Source of the DNA: Pseudomonadota bacterium
Lineage (GTDB): Bacteria; Myxococcota; Myxococcia; Myxococcales; Anaeromyxobacteraceae
Length of the DNA stretch: 15,262 bases
Assembly (NCBI GenBank): GCA_023411405.1
Contig: JAEYOU010000728.1
Location: 1-15,262 of the forward strand
Direction of reading: 5' to 3'
Shown here in pieces: positions 9,302 to 15,262 of the stretch. Each line of letters starts with the position of its first letter. Within the stretch, counting starts at the first letter, position 1. The translations under genes were made by a program, and so were the position numbers. Under the pieces are notes generated by a model. The model worked only from the letters and a program-made list of their open reading frames with translations, had not been told where the DNA came from and searched no databases.

Positions 9302-9317
9302 CCGGGAGGTGGGCCGC

Positions 9318-9887
9318 ATGTCGGAAGATGTCCGCGTGGGCAAGAAGGTGGCGACCGTCCGGGAGTCGTTGAGCCTCACGGCCGAGGAGCTTGCCGAGCG
9401 CAGCGGGTGCGACCCGGCGCTCCTCCGCAGGATCGAGGCGGGCGAGATCGTCCCCTCCCTCGCCCCGCTCATCAAGATCTCCCGCGCCCTCGGCGTCCGC
9501 CTCGGCACCCTGCTCGACGACGCGACCGGCCTCGGACCGGCGGTCACGCGGCGCAACGAGGCCGCGGGCGCGACGCGGATGAAGAGCCTCGAGACGGGTT
9601 CCAGCGCGGGGACGCTCGACTTCTTCTCGCTCGCGCCCGGCAAGGCGACGAAGCACATGGAGCCGTTCCTCGTCACCGTGCACCCCGGGGGCGGCGCGCT
9701 CTCGTCCCACGAGGGCGAGGAGATCCTGTACGTCCTCGAAGGCACGATCGAGGTCGCCTACGGCAAGGAGCTCCACACGCTCGGGCCGGGCGACTCCATC
9801 TACTACGACTCGATCGTCCCGCACCGCGTGAGCGCCGCCGGCGGCGCCGACGCGCGCATCCTCGCGGTCGTCTACGCGCCGGCCTAG
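9318..9887 (+). CDS. XRE-family regulator with C-terminal cupin domain
   Basis: 189-residue transcription factor of the XRE-cupin (HipB/PuuR-like) architecture. Residues 6-65 form the Cro/CI-type helix-turn-helix: VRESLSLTAEELAERSGCD, LLRRIEAGEIVPSLAPLIKISRALGV. Residues about 105-188 form a single-stranded beta-barrel cupin with SSHEGEEILYVLEG (H131, E135) and PGDSIYYDSIVPHRV (H169), a small-ligand sensing or metal pocket. Start: ATG 9318 has GGGAGG 8 nt upstream; a GTG at 9309 would overlap that site. It lies 14 nt before the acyl-CoA ligase and is evidently its local regulator. XRE-cupin proteins commonly sense a substrate or product of the adjacent pathway, so the acid, acyl-CoA or 2-oxoacid handled downstream is the likely effector. 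That is inference. Confidence 0.92.
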   Translation: MSEDVRVGKKVATVRESLSLTAEELAERSGCDPALLRRIEAGEIVPSLAPLIKISRALGVRLGTLLDDATGLGPAVTRRNEAAGATRMKSLETGSSAGTLDFFSLAPGKATKHMEPFLVTVHPGGGALSSHEGEEILYVLEGTIEVAYGKELHTLGPGDSIYYDSIVPHRVSAAGGADARILAVVYAPA

Positions 9888-9901
9888 CCCGGGAGCCGCG
9901 C

Positions 9902-12202
9902 ATGGAGCCGACGCTGAGCGATCTCACGCTGGGTGCGCTGCTGGAGCGGCAGGCCGCCGCCGAGCCCGGCCGCGACGCGGTGGTCTACCCCGACCGCGGC
10001 CTGCGCTGGTCGTACGCCGAGTTCAACGCGCGCGTGGACCAGCTCGCCCACGGCCTCCTGGCCGTCGGCATCTGCAAGGGCGACCACGTCGGCATCTGGG
10101 CCCGCAACGTCCCCGACTGGCTCACCTTCATGTTCGCCACCGCCAAGATCGGCGCGGTGCTCGTGACCGTGAACACGGCGTACAAGGCGCACGAGCTGGC
10201 CTACGTGGTCGAGCAGTCGGACATGAAGGCGCTGGTGATGATCGACGGCTTCAAGGACGTCGACTACCTCGCCATCGTCCGCGCGCTCGTCCCGGAGGCT
10301 GCCCGTCACGAGCGCGGGCGGCTCGTCTCGGCGCGGTTCCCGAAGCTGAAGACGCTCGTCTACCTCGGGCCGGAGAAGCACCGCGGCATGTACAGCGTGC
10401 CCGAGCTGCTCCTCCTCGGAGCCCATCGCCCGGAGGGCGAGCTCCGCGCCGCCGTCGCCGCCACCTCCTGCGACGAGGTGGTGAACATGCAGTACACCTC
10501 GGGGACGACCGGGTTCCCGAAGGGCGTGATGCTGACCCACCGGAACATCCTCAACAACGGCTTCTTCATCGGCGAGCGCCAGCGGTTCACGGAGCAGGAC
10601 CGGATCTGTCTCCCGGTGCCGCTCTTCCACTGCTTCGGCTGCGTGCTCGGCGTCATGGCCGCGGTCACGCACCGCGCGACGATGGTGATGCTCGAGGCCT
10701 TCGATCCGCTGCACGTGCTCGCGGCCGTCCAGAAGGAGAAGGCCACCGCCGTCTACGGCGTGCCGACGATGTTCATCGCCGAGCTCGCGCACCCGATGTT
10801 CCCGATGTTCGACCTCTCGTCCCTGCGCACCGGCATCATGGCCGGCTCGCCCTGCCCCATCGAGACGATGCGGCAGGTGATGAGCAGGATGAACTGCCGG
10901 GAGATCACCATCGCCTACGGCCTCACCGAGGCCTCGCCGGTGATCACGCAGACGAGCACCGACGATCCGCCCGAGCTCCGGGCGACGACGGTCGGGAAGG
11001 TGCTCCCCGGGATCGAGGTCCGGATCGTGGACCCGCAGACGGGCGAGGACTGCCCGCCCGGCGCGCCCGGCGAGCTGTGCTGCCGCGGCTACAACGTGAT
11101 GAAGGGGTACTACCGGAACCCCGAGGCGACCGCGGAGGCCGTCGATCCCGACGGCTGGCTCCACTCCGGCGACCTCGCGACGGTGGACGAGGCCGGGTAC
11201 TACCGGATCACCGGGCGCAGCAAGGACATGATCATCCGCGGGGGCGAGAACGTCTACCCGCGCGAGGTCGAGGAGCTCCTGCACACGATGCCGGGCGTCC
11301 TCGACGCCCAGGTCGTCGGCGTCCCCGACGCGCGCTACGGCGAGGCGGTGGGCGCGTTCATCCGCCGGCAGGCCGGCGCGGAGGTGAGCGAGGCGGACGT
11401 GAAGGAGTTCTGCCGCGCCCGCGCCGCCCGCTACAAGTGCCCGGCCCACGTCTTCTTCGTGGACACGTACCCGCTCACCGCGAGCGGGAAGGTGCAGAAG
11501 TACAAGCTCCGCGAGCAGGCCAAGGAGAAGCTCGGGATCACGCTCGGCGTCTTCGCCGGGGAGGAGGCGGGATCCGGGGGGGCCGCTCACCCTGAGCGTA
11601 GGGCCCGCGAAGCGGGCCCGGAGTCGAAGGGCCTGCCCCGCCGCGACATGTACGAGATCCGCTGGCACGGCCGCGGCGGCCAGGGCGCGGTCACCGCGGC
11701 CAAGATCCTCGCCGACGCCGCCTTCCGGAGCGGGTTCGCGGGCGTCTCCTCCGCCCCGTCGTTCGGCTCCGAGCGCCGCGGCGCCCCGGTCACCGCCTCG
11801 ACGCGCCTCGCCGCCGCCCCCGTCCGGCTGCACGCGCAGGTGACCGAGCCGCACATCGTGGTCGTGCTCGACGAGACGCTCCTCCCGAGCGGCGCCCCCA
11901 CCGCGGGCCTGCAGCCCGGCGGCGTCCTGATCGTCAACACGGCGAGGCCGGCGGAGGCGCTCGGGGTGAAGCCCGGGGTCCGGGTGATCACCGCCGACGT
12001 CTCGAAGGCGGCGCAGGACGTGGGGCTCGTGGTGGGCGGGAACCCCATGGTGTCGACCGCCATCCTCGGCGCGTTCGCCGCCGCGACCGACCTCATCAGC
12101 ATGGACAGCCTGCGGGCAGCCATCGGGGCGTCGTTCTCCGCGACGGCCGCGAAGAAGAACTACGACGCCGCGGCGCTGGCGCGCCAGGCGACCCAGGGCT
12201 GA
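9902..12202 (+). CDS. Fusion: AMP-forming acyl-CoA ligase + 2-oxoacid:ferredoxin oxidoreductase gamma subunit
   Basis: One uninterrupted 766-residue frame with two complete modules. Residues 1-547 are an ANL-superfamily carboxylate:CoA ligase of the ACSF2/medium-chain type: P-loop YTSGTTGFPKG (198-208), YGLTEASP (339-346), SGDLATVD (422-429), hinge region GRSKDMIIRGGENVYPREVE (438-457), catalytic Lys530 in PLTASGK. It makes acyl-AMP and then acyl-CoA. Residues 583-766 are an OFOR gamma domain: WHGRGGQGAVTAAKILADA, SFGSERRGAPV, GGNPMVSTAILG. The linker (about 548-582) is Gly/Ala/Arg/Glu-rich and largely encoded by a palindromic repeat. Start ATG 9902 has GGGAG at 9892-9896; the frame stays open further upstream, but that lies inside the XRE gene. 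The internal ATG 11648 lacks a nearby Shine-Dalgarno, favouring a true fusion. The delta gene follows after 12 nt. Acid substrate unknown. Confidence 0.9.
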   Translation: MEPTLSDLTLGALLERQAAAEPGRDAVVYPDRGLRWSYAEFNARVDQLAHGLLAVGICKGDHVGIWARNVPDWLTFMFATAKIGAVLVTVNTAYKAHELAYVVEQSDMKALVMIDGFKDVDYLAIVRALVPEAARHERGRLVSARFPKLKTLVYLGPEKHRGMYSVPELLLLGAHRPEGELRAAVAATSCDEVVNMQYTSGTTGFPKGVMLTHRNILNNGFFIGERQRFTEQDRICLPVPLFHCFGCVLGVMAAVTHRATMVMLEAFDPLHVLAAVQKEKATAVYGVPTMFIAELAHPMFPMFDLSSLRTGIMAGSPCPIETMRQVMSRMNCREITIAYGLTEASPVITQTSTDDPPELRATTVGKVLPGIEVRIVDPQTGEDCPPGAPGELCCRGYNVMKGYYRNPEATAEAVDPDGWLHSGDLATVDEAGYYRITGRSKDMIIRGGENVYPREVEELLHTMPGVLDAQVVGVPDARYGEAVGAFIRRQAGAEVSEADVKEFCRARAARYKCPAHVFFVDTYPLTASGKVQKYKLREQAKEKLGITLGVFAGEEAGSGGAAHPERRAREAGPESKGLPRRDMYEIRWHGRGGQGAVTAAKILADAAFRSGFAGVSSAPSFGSERRGAPVTASTRLAAAPVRLHAQVTEPHIVVVLDETLLPSGAPTAGLQPGGVLIVNTARPAEALGVKPGVRVITADVSKAAQDVGLVVGGNPMVSTAILGAFAAATDLISMDSLRAAIGASFSATAAKKNYDAAALARQATQG
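11581..11632. repeat. Palindromic repeat, copy 3, inside the ligase-gamma fusion
   Basis: The left part GGCCGCTCACCCTGAGC (11581-11597) matches copies 1 and 2 with one change, and the right part GTCGAAGGGC (11623-11632) matches copy 2. The loop is replaced by an internal perfect hairpin, GGGCCCGC (11601-11608), GAA, GCGGGCCC (11612-11619). The element is read in frame without a stop and encodes about residues 560-577 of the fusion. The other two copies in this window are intergenic. Confidence 0.8.
11648..12202 (+). other. OFOR gamma module within the fusion (possible internal start)
   Basis: The 184-residue segment from Met583 has the size and full motif set of a free-standing OFOR gamma subunit (PorG/IorB-like fold). 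In four-subunit enzymes this subunit is thought to help shape the CoA-binding side of the active site. If translation reinitiated at ATG 11648 it would give a conventional subunit, but the nearest purine run (GAAGGG, 11626-11631) is 16 nt away, too far for a good ribosome binding site. Confidence 0.6.
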
Positions 12203-12214
12203 GCGAGCACACGC

Positions 12215-12511
12215 ATGGGAACGAAAGACTGCCGTCACGAGATCTCGATGTCGACGCCCAGCGCGGGCGAGGCCGGCGCCACGGGCGACTGGCGCACCTC
12301 GCGGCCGGTGCTGGAGAAGGCGCGTTGCCTCGCGGTGAAGCAGGACGACCTCGCCTGCCAGCTCTGCTGGGTCTACTGCCCGGACGTCTGCATCACCCAG
12401 GGCGTCCCGCCGGTCGTCGCGCTGCAGTTCTGCAAGGGCTGCGGCATCTGCGCGGAGGTCTGCCCGGTGGACGCCATCGCGATGATCCCCGAGGGAGAGG
12501 TGGCGCGATGA
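12215..12511 (+). CDS. OFOR delta subunit, 2x[4Fe-4S] ferredoxin-like
   Basis: 98-residue electron-transfer subunit of the four-subunit 2-oxoacid:ferredoxin oxidoreductase. It carries electrons from the alpha-beta active site towards ferredoxin. GDWRTSRPV (24-32) is the typical PorD lead-in. The second cluster motif is canonical: C73-x2-C76-x2-C79-x3-C83-P. The first is not: C38 is separated from C48 by nine residues (C38-x9-C48-x2-C51-x3-C55-P) instead of two. The extra seven residues are encoded between two CCTCGC direct repeats. An extra Cys59 lies just after. ATG 12215 starts 12 nt after the fusion gene; an in-frame ATG at 12248 is an alternative, and neither has a strong ribosome binding site. 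Its TGA overlaps the alpha ATG (ATGA), implying translational coupling. Confidence 0.9.
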   Translation: MGTKDCRHEISMSTPSAGEAGATGDWRTSRPVLEKARCLAVKQDDLACQLCWVYCPDVCITQGVPPVVALQFCKGCGICAEVCPVDAIAMIPEGEVAR

Positions 12512-13719
12512 GCGATGCCATCACCGCGGTCATCACCGGGAACGAGGCCGCGGCGACCGCGGCCCGGCTGGCGCGGGTGCAGGTCGTGGCCGCGTACCCC
12601 ATCACCCCGCAGTCTCCGGTGGTGGAGACGCTGTCGAAGTGGGTCGAGGACGGCGAGCTCGCGGCCGAGTTCGTGCGGGTGGAGAGCGAGCACAGCGCCC
12701 TCACCGTGTGCATCGCCGCAGCCTCGGTCGGCGCCCGCGTCTTCACCGCGACGAGCGCCAACGGCCTCGCCTACATGAACGAGCAGATCTGGTGGGCCGG
12801 TGGAGCGCGGCTCCCGCTCGTCATGTGCGTCGCCAACCGCGCCATGGCCGCGCCGTGGAACGTCCTCAACGACCAGCAGGACTCGATGTCCGTCCGCGAC
12901 GCCGGCTGGGTCCAGCTCTACTGCCGCGACAACCAGGAGATCCTCGACACCACGCTCCAGGCGTTCCGGATCGCGGAGTCGCTCCACGTCCCCGTGCTCG
13001 TCTGCTACGACGGCTTCCTCCTCTCGCACACCGTCATGCCGGTGGAGATCCCCTCCGAGGCGGCCGCTGACGAGTACCTGCCCCGCGTGCCGCCGCTCCA
13101 GATCCTGGACCCGGCCGACCCCCGCAACGTCGGCCCGGTGACGATGGCCGACCCACGCGCCGACGCCGAGGGCGTGCTCTGCCACGGCTACATGGAGCTG
13201 CGGGCGCTGCACCACCGCGCGCTGCAGCAGGCGCTCACCGCGATCCCGGAGGCGGACCAGGCGTTCGCGCGGACCTTCGGCCGCAGCTGGGGCGGGCTCA
13301 CCTTCGGCACGATGCTCGACGACGCCGAGGTGGCGCTCGTCGCGGCGGGCAGCATCACCCAGGAGCTCGGCGTCGTGGCCGAGACGCTCCGCGGCGAGGG
13401 GATCAAGGCGGGCGTGCTCGGGCTCCGCGCGTACCGGCCCTTCCCGCGCGCCGCGATCCGCGGCGCGCTCGCCGGCAAGGCGCTCGCCCTCGTCTTCGAC
13501 AAGGCCGTGAGCTACGGGCACGAGGGGCCGATCTGCTCCGACGTCCGCGGCGCGCTCGCCGGCGTCCCCGGCGCGCCACCGGTGTTCGGCGCGGTCGCCG
13601 GGCTCGGCGGCCGCGACGTCACCTCCGGTCACCTCGCCGACACGATCCGCCGCGCCGTCGCGGACGCCCGCGCCGGCGTGCGCGAGCGGCCCGAGGAGTG
13701 GGTCAACCTGAGGCTGTGA
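12508..13719 (+). CDS. OFOR alpha subunit (PorA/VorA type)
   Basis: 403-residue alpha subunit of 2-oxoacid:ferredoxin oxidoreductase, pairing with beta to form the thiamine diphosphate active site; it contains the pyrimidine-binding and transketolase-C-like domains. Motifs: TGNEAAATAA, YPITPQSPVVE (30-40), RVESEHSAL with E61 as the likely TPP-activating glutamate, ATSANGLAYMNEQIWWA, VCVANRA-type segment, NDQQDSMSVRDAGW with R130 aligned to the substrate-contacting arginine of PFOR, and LLSHTVMPVEIP. From memory, NDxQDS looks like pyruvate enzymes while APW before it recalls the ketoisovalerate enzyme, so the substrate class is unresolved. The start at 12508 was chosen for the ATGA overlap with delta and GGGAGAGG upstream; the frame is open earlier but overlaps the delta gene. 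16 nt separate it from beta. Confidence 0.95.
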   Translation: MSDAITAVITGNEAAATAARLARVQVVAAYPITPQSPVVETLSKWVEDGELAAEFVRVESEHSALTVCIAAASVGARVFTATSANGLAYMNEQIWWAGGARLPLVMCVANRAMAAPWNVLNDQQDSMSVRDAGWVQLYCRDNQEILDTTLQAFRIAESLHVPVLVCYDGFLLSHTVMPVEIPSEAAADEYLPRVPPLQILDPADPRNVGPVTMADPRADAEGVLCHGYMELRALHHRALQQALTAIPEADQAFARTFGRSWGGLTFGTMLDDAEVALVAAGSITQELGVVAETLRGEGIKAGVLGLRAYRPFPRAAIRGALAGKALALVFDKAVSYGHEGPICSDVRGALAGVPGAPPVFGAVAGLGGRDVTSGHLADTIRRAVADARAGVRERPEEWVNLRL

Positions 13720-13735
13720 CGATCCCGAGGAACGC

Positions 13736-14647
13736 ATGACCAAGCTCGTCGATCTCCCGACCCGCGAGTACATCCTCCCCGGCAACCGCGCCTGCGCGGG
13801 CTGCGCGATCGGCATCGGGCTCCGCTCGATCCTGAAGGCGCTCGACGGCAAGGTGGTGATGACCGTCCCCGCGAGCTGCCTCACCGTGCTCGGCGGCATG
13901 TACCCGACCACCTCGGTCCAGGTGCCCTGGCTCAACGTCGCCTTCCCCGGCTGCGCCGCGGCCGCGGCCGGCCTCGCCGCCGGGCTGCGCGCCACCGGGC
14001 GCGCGGGTGAGCTGACCGTGCTCGCGATGGCCGGCGACGGCGGCACCGCCGACATCGGCATCCAGGGGCTCTCCGGCGCGGCCGAGCGGAACGACGACTT
14101 CATCTACGTCTGCTACGACAACGAGGCGTACATGAACACCGGGACCCAGCGCTCGGGCCTGACCCCGGCGACCGCCCGGACCACCACCACCACGCACGGC
14201 AAGCGCGAGAACCCGAAGGACATGCCGCGGATCATGGAGGCGCACGGGATCCCGTACGTCGCCTCCACCTCCGCCGTGTACCCCGACGACGTCTACGACA
14301 AGCTGGTGAAGGCGCGCGGCATGAAGGGGCTGCGGTACGTCCACATGAACACGCCCTGCCCGTCCGGCTGGGGGTTCGATCCGAAGGACTCCGTCGGCCT
14401 CGGCCAGCGCGCGGTGGACTCCGGGCTCGTGGTCCTCTACGAGGTCGAGGGCGGGGTCTTCCGGCTCACCGGGCGCTCCAAGGCGCTCGCGAAGCGCGGG
14501 AGCCGGAAGCCCGTCGCCGAGTACCTCGCCGGCCAGGCGCGGTTCAAGGGGATCGGCCCGGACGAGGTGGCCGGGATCCAGGCCTGGGTCGATCGCCGCT
14601 GGGCCGAGCTCGTCGCGCGCGACGCGGCGAGCGCGGCCGCGGCGTGA
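13736..14647 (+). CDS. OFOR beta subunit, TPP-binding (PorB type)
   Basis: 303-residue catalytic beta subunit. It binds thiamine diphosphate through GDGGTADIG (101-109) and the downstream NEAYMNTGTQRSG (129-141), and one [4Fe-4S] cluster through C20-x2-C23 (CAGCAIGIG), C48 (PASCLTV) and C208 (NTPCPSGW), matching the four ligands of PorB proteins. TATARTTTTTHGKREN-like residues (TPATARTTTTTHGKREN, about 143-159), PDDVYDKL and RYVHMNTPCPSGWGFDP are typical PorB signatures. With alpha it catalyses 2-oxoacid + CoA + 2 oxidised ferredoxin <-> acyl-CoA + CO2 + 2 reduced ferredoxin in the cytoplasm. AGGAA at 13728-13732 precedes the ATG. It is the last tightly linked gene of the operon; a 109-nt gap follows. 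Confidence 0.95.
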   Translation: MTKLVDLPTREYILPGNRACAGCAIGIGLRSILKALDGKVVMTVPASCLTVLGGMYPTTSVQVPWLNVAFPGCAAAAAGLAAGLRATGRAGELTVLAMAGDGGTADIGIQGLSGAAERNDDFIYVCYDNEAYMNTGTQRSGLTPATARTTTTTHGKRENPKDMPRIMEAHGIPYVASTSAVYPDDVYDKLVKARGMKGLRYVHMNTPCPSGWGFDPKDSVGLGQRAVDSGLVVLYEVEGGVFRLTGRSKALAKRGSRKPVAEYLAGQARFKGIGPDEVAGIQAWVDRRWAELVARDAASAAAA

Positions 14648-14723
14648 GGCCACGCGGGCGCGCTTGCTTCACGCTGCGTACGCGGACCCGTCGGGAGCCT
14701 GATCGCGGCGCCCGCCCGGGTTA

Positions 14724-14753
14724 TCACCTCGTGAGACCGCACTCGCGAGGTGA
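14724..14753 (+). promoter_or_regulatory. Inverted repeat covering the cupin ribosome binding site
   Basis: TCACCTCGTGAG (14724-14735) and CTCGCGAGGTGA (14742-14753) form a 12-bp stem with a single T-G wobble, around a 6-nt loop ACCGCA. The right arm contains the Shine-Dalgarno GAGG/AGGTGA (14747-14753), and the ATG follows 3 nt later at 14757. As RNA this would hide the ribosome binding site; as DNA it is a good 30-bp operator. Either role is inference. Confidence 0.6.
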
Positions 14754-14756
14754 CGT

Positions 14757-15221
14757 ATGAAGATCGTCCGCACGGCCGACCTGCCCTGGGCCGACGCGCT
14801 CCAGCGTGGCCACTTCTCCCAGCGTCGAAAGCTCCTGGGCGGCGGCGAGCGGCTCGGGTGCAGCCTGTGGGAGCTCGCGCCCGGGAAGCGATCCTTCCCG
14901 ATGCACAGTCACCTCGTCACGGAGGAGGCGCTGTTCGTGATCTCCGGCCACGGCCTCGTGCGGACGCCCGAGGCCACGTCGCCCATCGGTCCGGGCGACT
15001 TCGTCGCGTTCTCGGCCGGCGGACCCGCGCACCAGCTCGTGAACGACGGGACGGAGCCGCTCGTGTACGTCGCCCTCTCGTCCACGGTGGGCGTCGACGT
15101 GGTGCAGTACGCGGAGTCGAGGAAGATCGCGGCCTCGATCGGCACGCCGCCGTCCCGGAAGCAGTGGATCTTCCGCGAGGGCGATCAGGCGGACTACTTC
15201 GACGGCGAGCCCGGGGCCTGA
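14757..15221 (+). CDS. Small single-domain cupin protein
   Basis: 154 residues, one cupin barrel. Motif 1 is G-x5-H-x-H-x4-E (GKRSFPMHSHLVTEEALFVISGHG; H50, H52, E57), giving probable metal ligands. Motif 2 is PGDFVAFSAGGPAHQLVNDG, with H93 as the expected third histidine. The C-terminal part (YAESRKIAASIG, RKQWIFREGDQADYFDGEPG) is a tail seen, from memory, in uncharacterised cupins of the sugar-isomerase/dioxygenase-like type. No DNA-binding domain, signal peptide or membrane segment, so a cytoplasmic metal-binding enzyme or sensor. It follows the OFOR operon by 109 nt and has its own leader with an inverted repeat over the ribosome binding site, so it may be a separately controlled unit. 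Its relation to the ligase/OFOR pathway is unproven. Confidence 0.88.
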   Translation: MKIVRTADLPWADALQRGHFSQRRKLLGGGERLGCSLWELAPGKRSFPMHSHLVTEEALFVISGHGLVRTPEATSPIGPGDFVAFSAGGPAHQLVNDGTEPLVYVALSSTVGVDVVQYAESRKIAASIGTPPSRKQWIFREGDQADYFDGEPGA

Positions 15222-15262
15222 GCCACGGCGCGACCGCGCCGGCGCCCGGACCTCCCTACCCG

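Noticed and set aside
9407..9901. Upstream in-frame extension of the ligase through the XRE-cupin gene
   Set aside because: It overlaps the regulator completely in another frame. The ligase N-terminus and ribosome binding site lie at 9902.
9884..12238. Long minus-strand open frame opposite the ligase-gamma fusion
   Set aside because: Arg/Val/His/Asp-rich shadow with no motif; the plus strand has unambiguous ligase and OFOR motifs.

Overview
This is a very GC-rich window. Codon third positions are almost always G or C, intergenic DNA is as GC-rich as the genes, and long spurious antisense reading frames occur throughout. It mixes a Gram-negative periplasmic maltose transporter, a bifunctional catalase-peroxidase, an outer-membrane-type lipoprotein and an anaerobic-type 2-oxoacid:ferredoxin oxidoreductase. 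That combination fits a deltaproteobacterial/Myxococcota organism such as Anaeromyxobacter. This placement is inference from composition and gene content.

Layout. (1) 1-871, minus: a LysR regulator whose C-terminus runs off the window, divergent from the next block. (2) 1079-4992, plus: malE, malF, malG for maltose/maltodextrin import, without malK. A UUCG hairpin and a palindromic repeat lie between malE and malF. (3) A second copy of that repeat separates malG from the convergent katG (5106-7310, minus). (4) A 311-nt divergent intergenic region leads to a 504-residue lipoprotein of unknown function (7622-9136). (5) 9318-14647, plus: a tightly packed operon of an XRE-cupin regulator, an AMP-forming acyl-CoA ligase fused in frame to the gamma subunit of a 2-oxoacid:ferredoxin oxidoreductase (OFOR), then the OFOR delta, alpha and beta subunits. 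(6) 14757-15221: a small stand-alone cupin whose ribosome binding site sits inside a strong inverted repeat.

How the genes work together. MalE would capture maltose-like sugar in the periplasm and MalFG would pass it across the inner membrane, powered by an ATPase encoded elsewhere. The ligase/OFOR operon is the most interesting part. The ligase turns a carboxylic acid into its CoA thioester. OFOR interconverts an acyl-CoA plus CO2 and reduced ferredoxin with a 2-oxoacid plus CoA. Linked in one polypeptide, the two suggest acid -> acyl-CoA -> 2-oxoacid (reductive carboxylation), or salvage of the acid while a 2-oxoacid is oxidised, under control of a small-molecule-sensing XRE-cupin. The substrate cannot be read from the sequence.

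The linker between ligase and gamma domain is encoded by a third, modified copy of the palindromic repeat. The delta subunit carries a 7-residue insertion in its first 4Fe-4S motif, bounded by 6-nt direct repeats.
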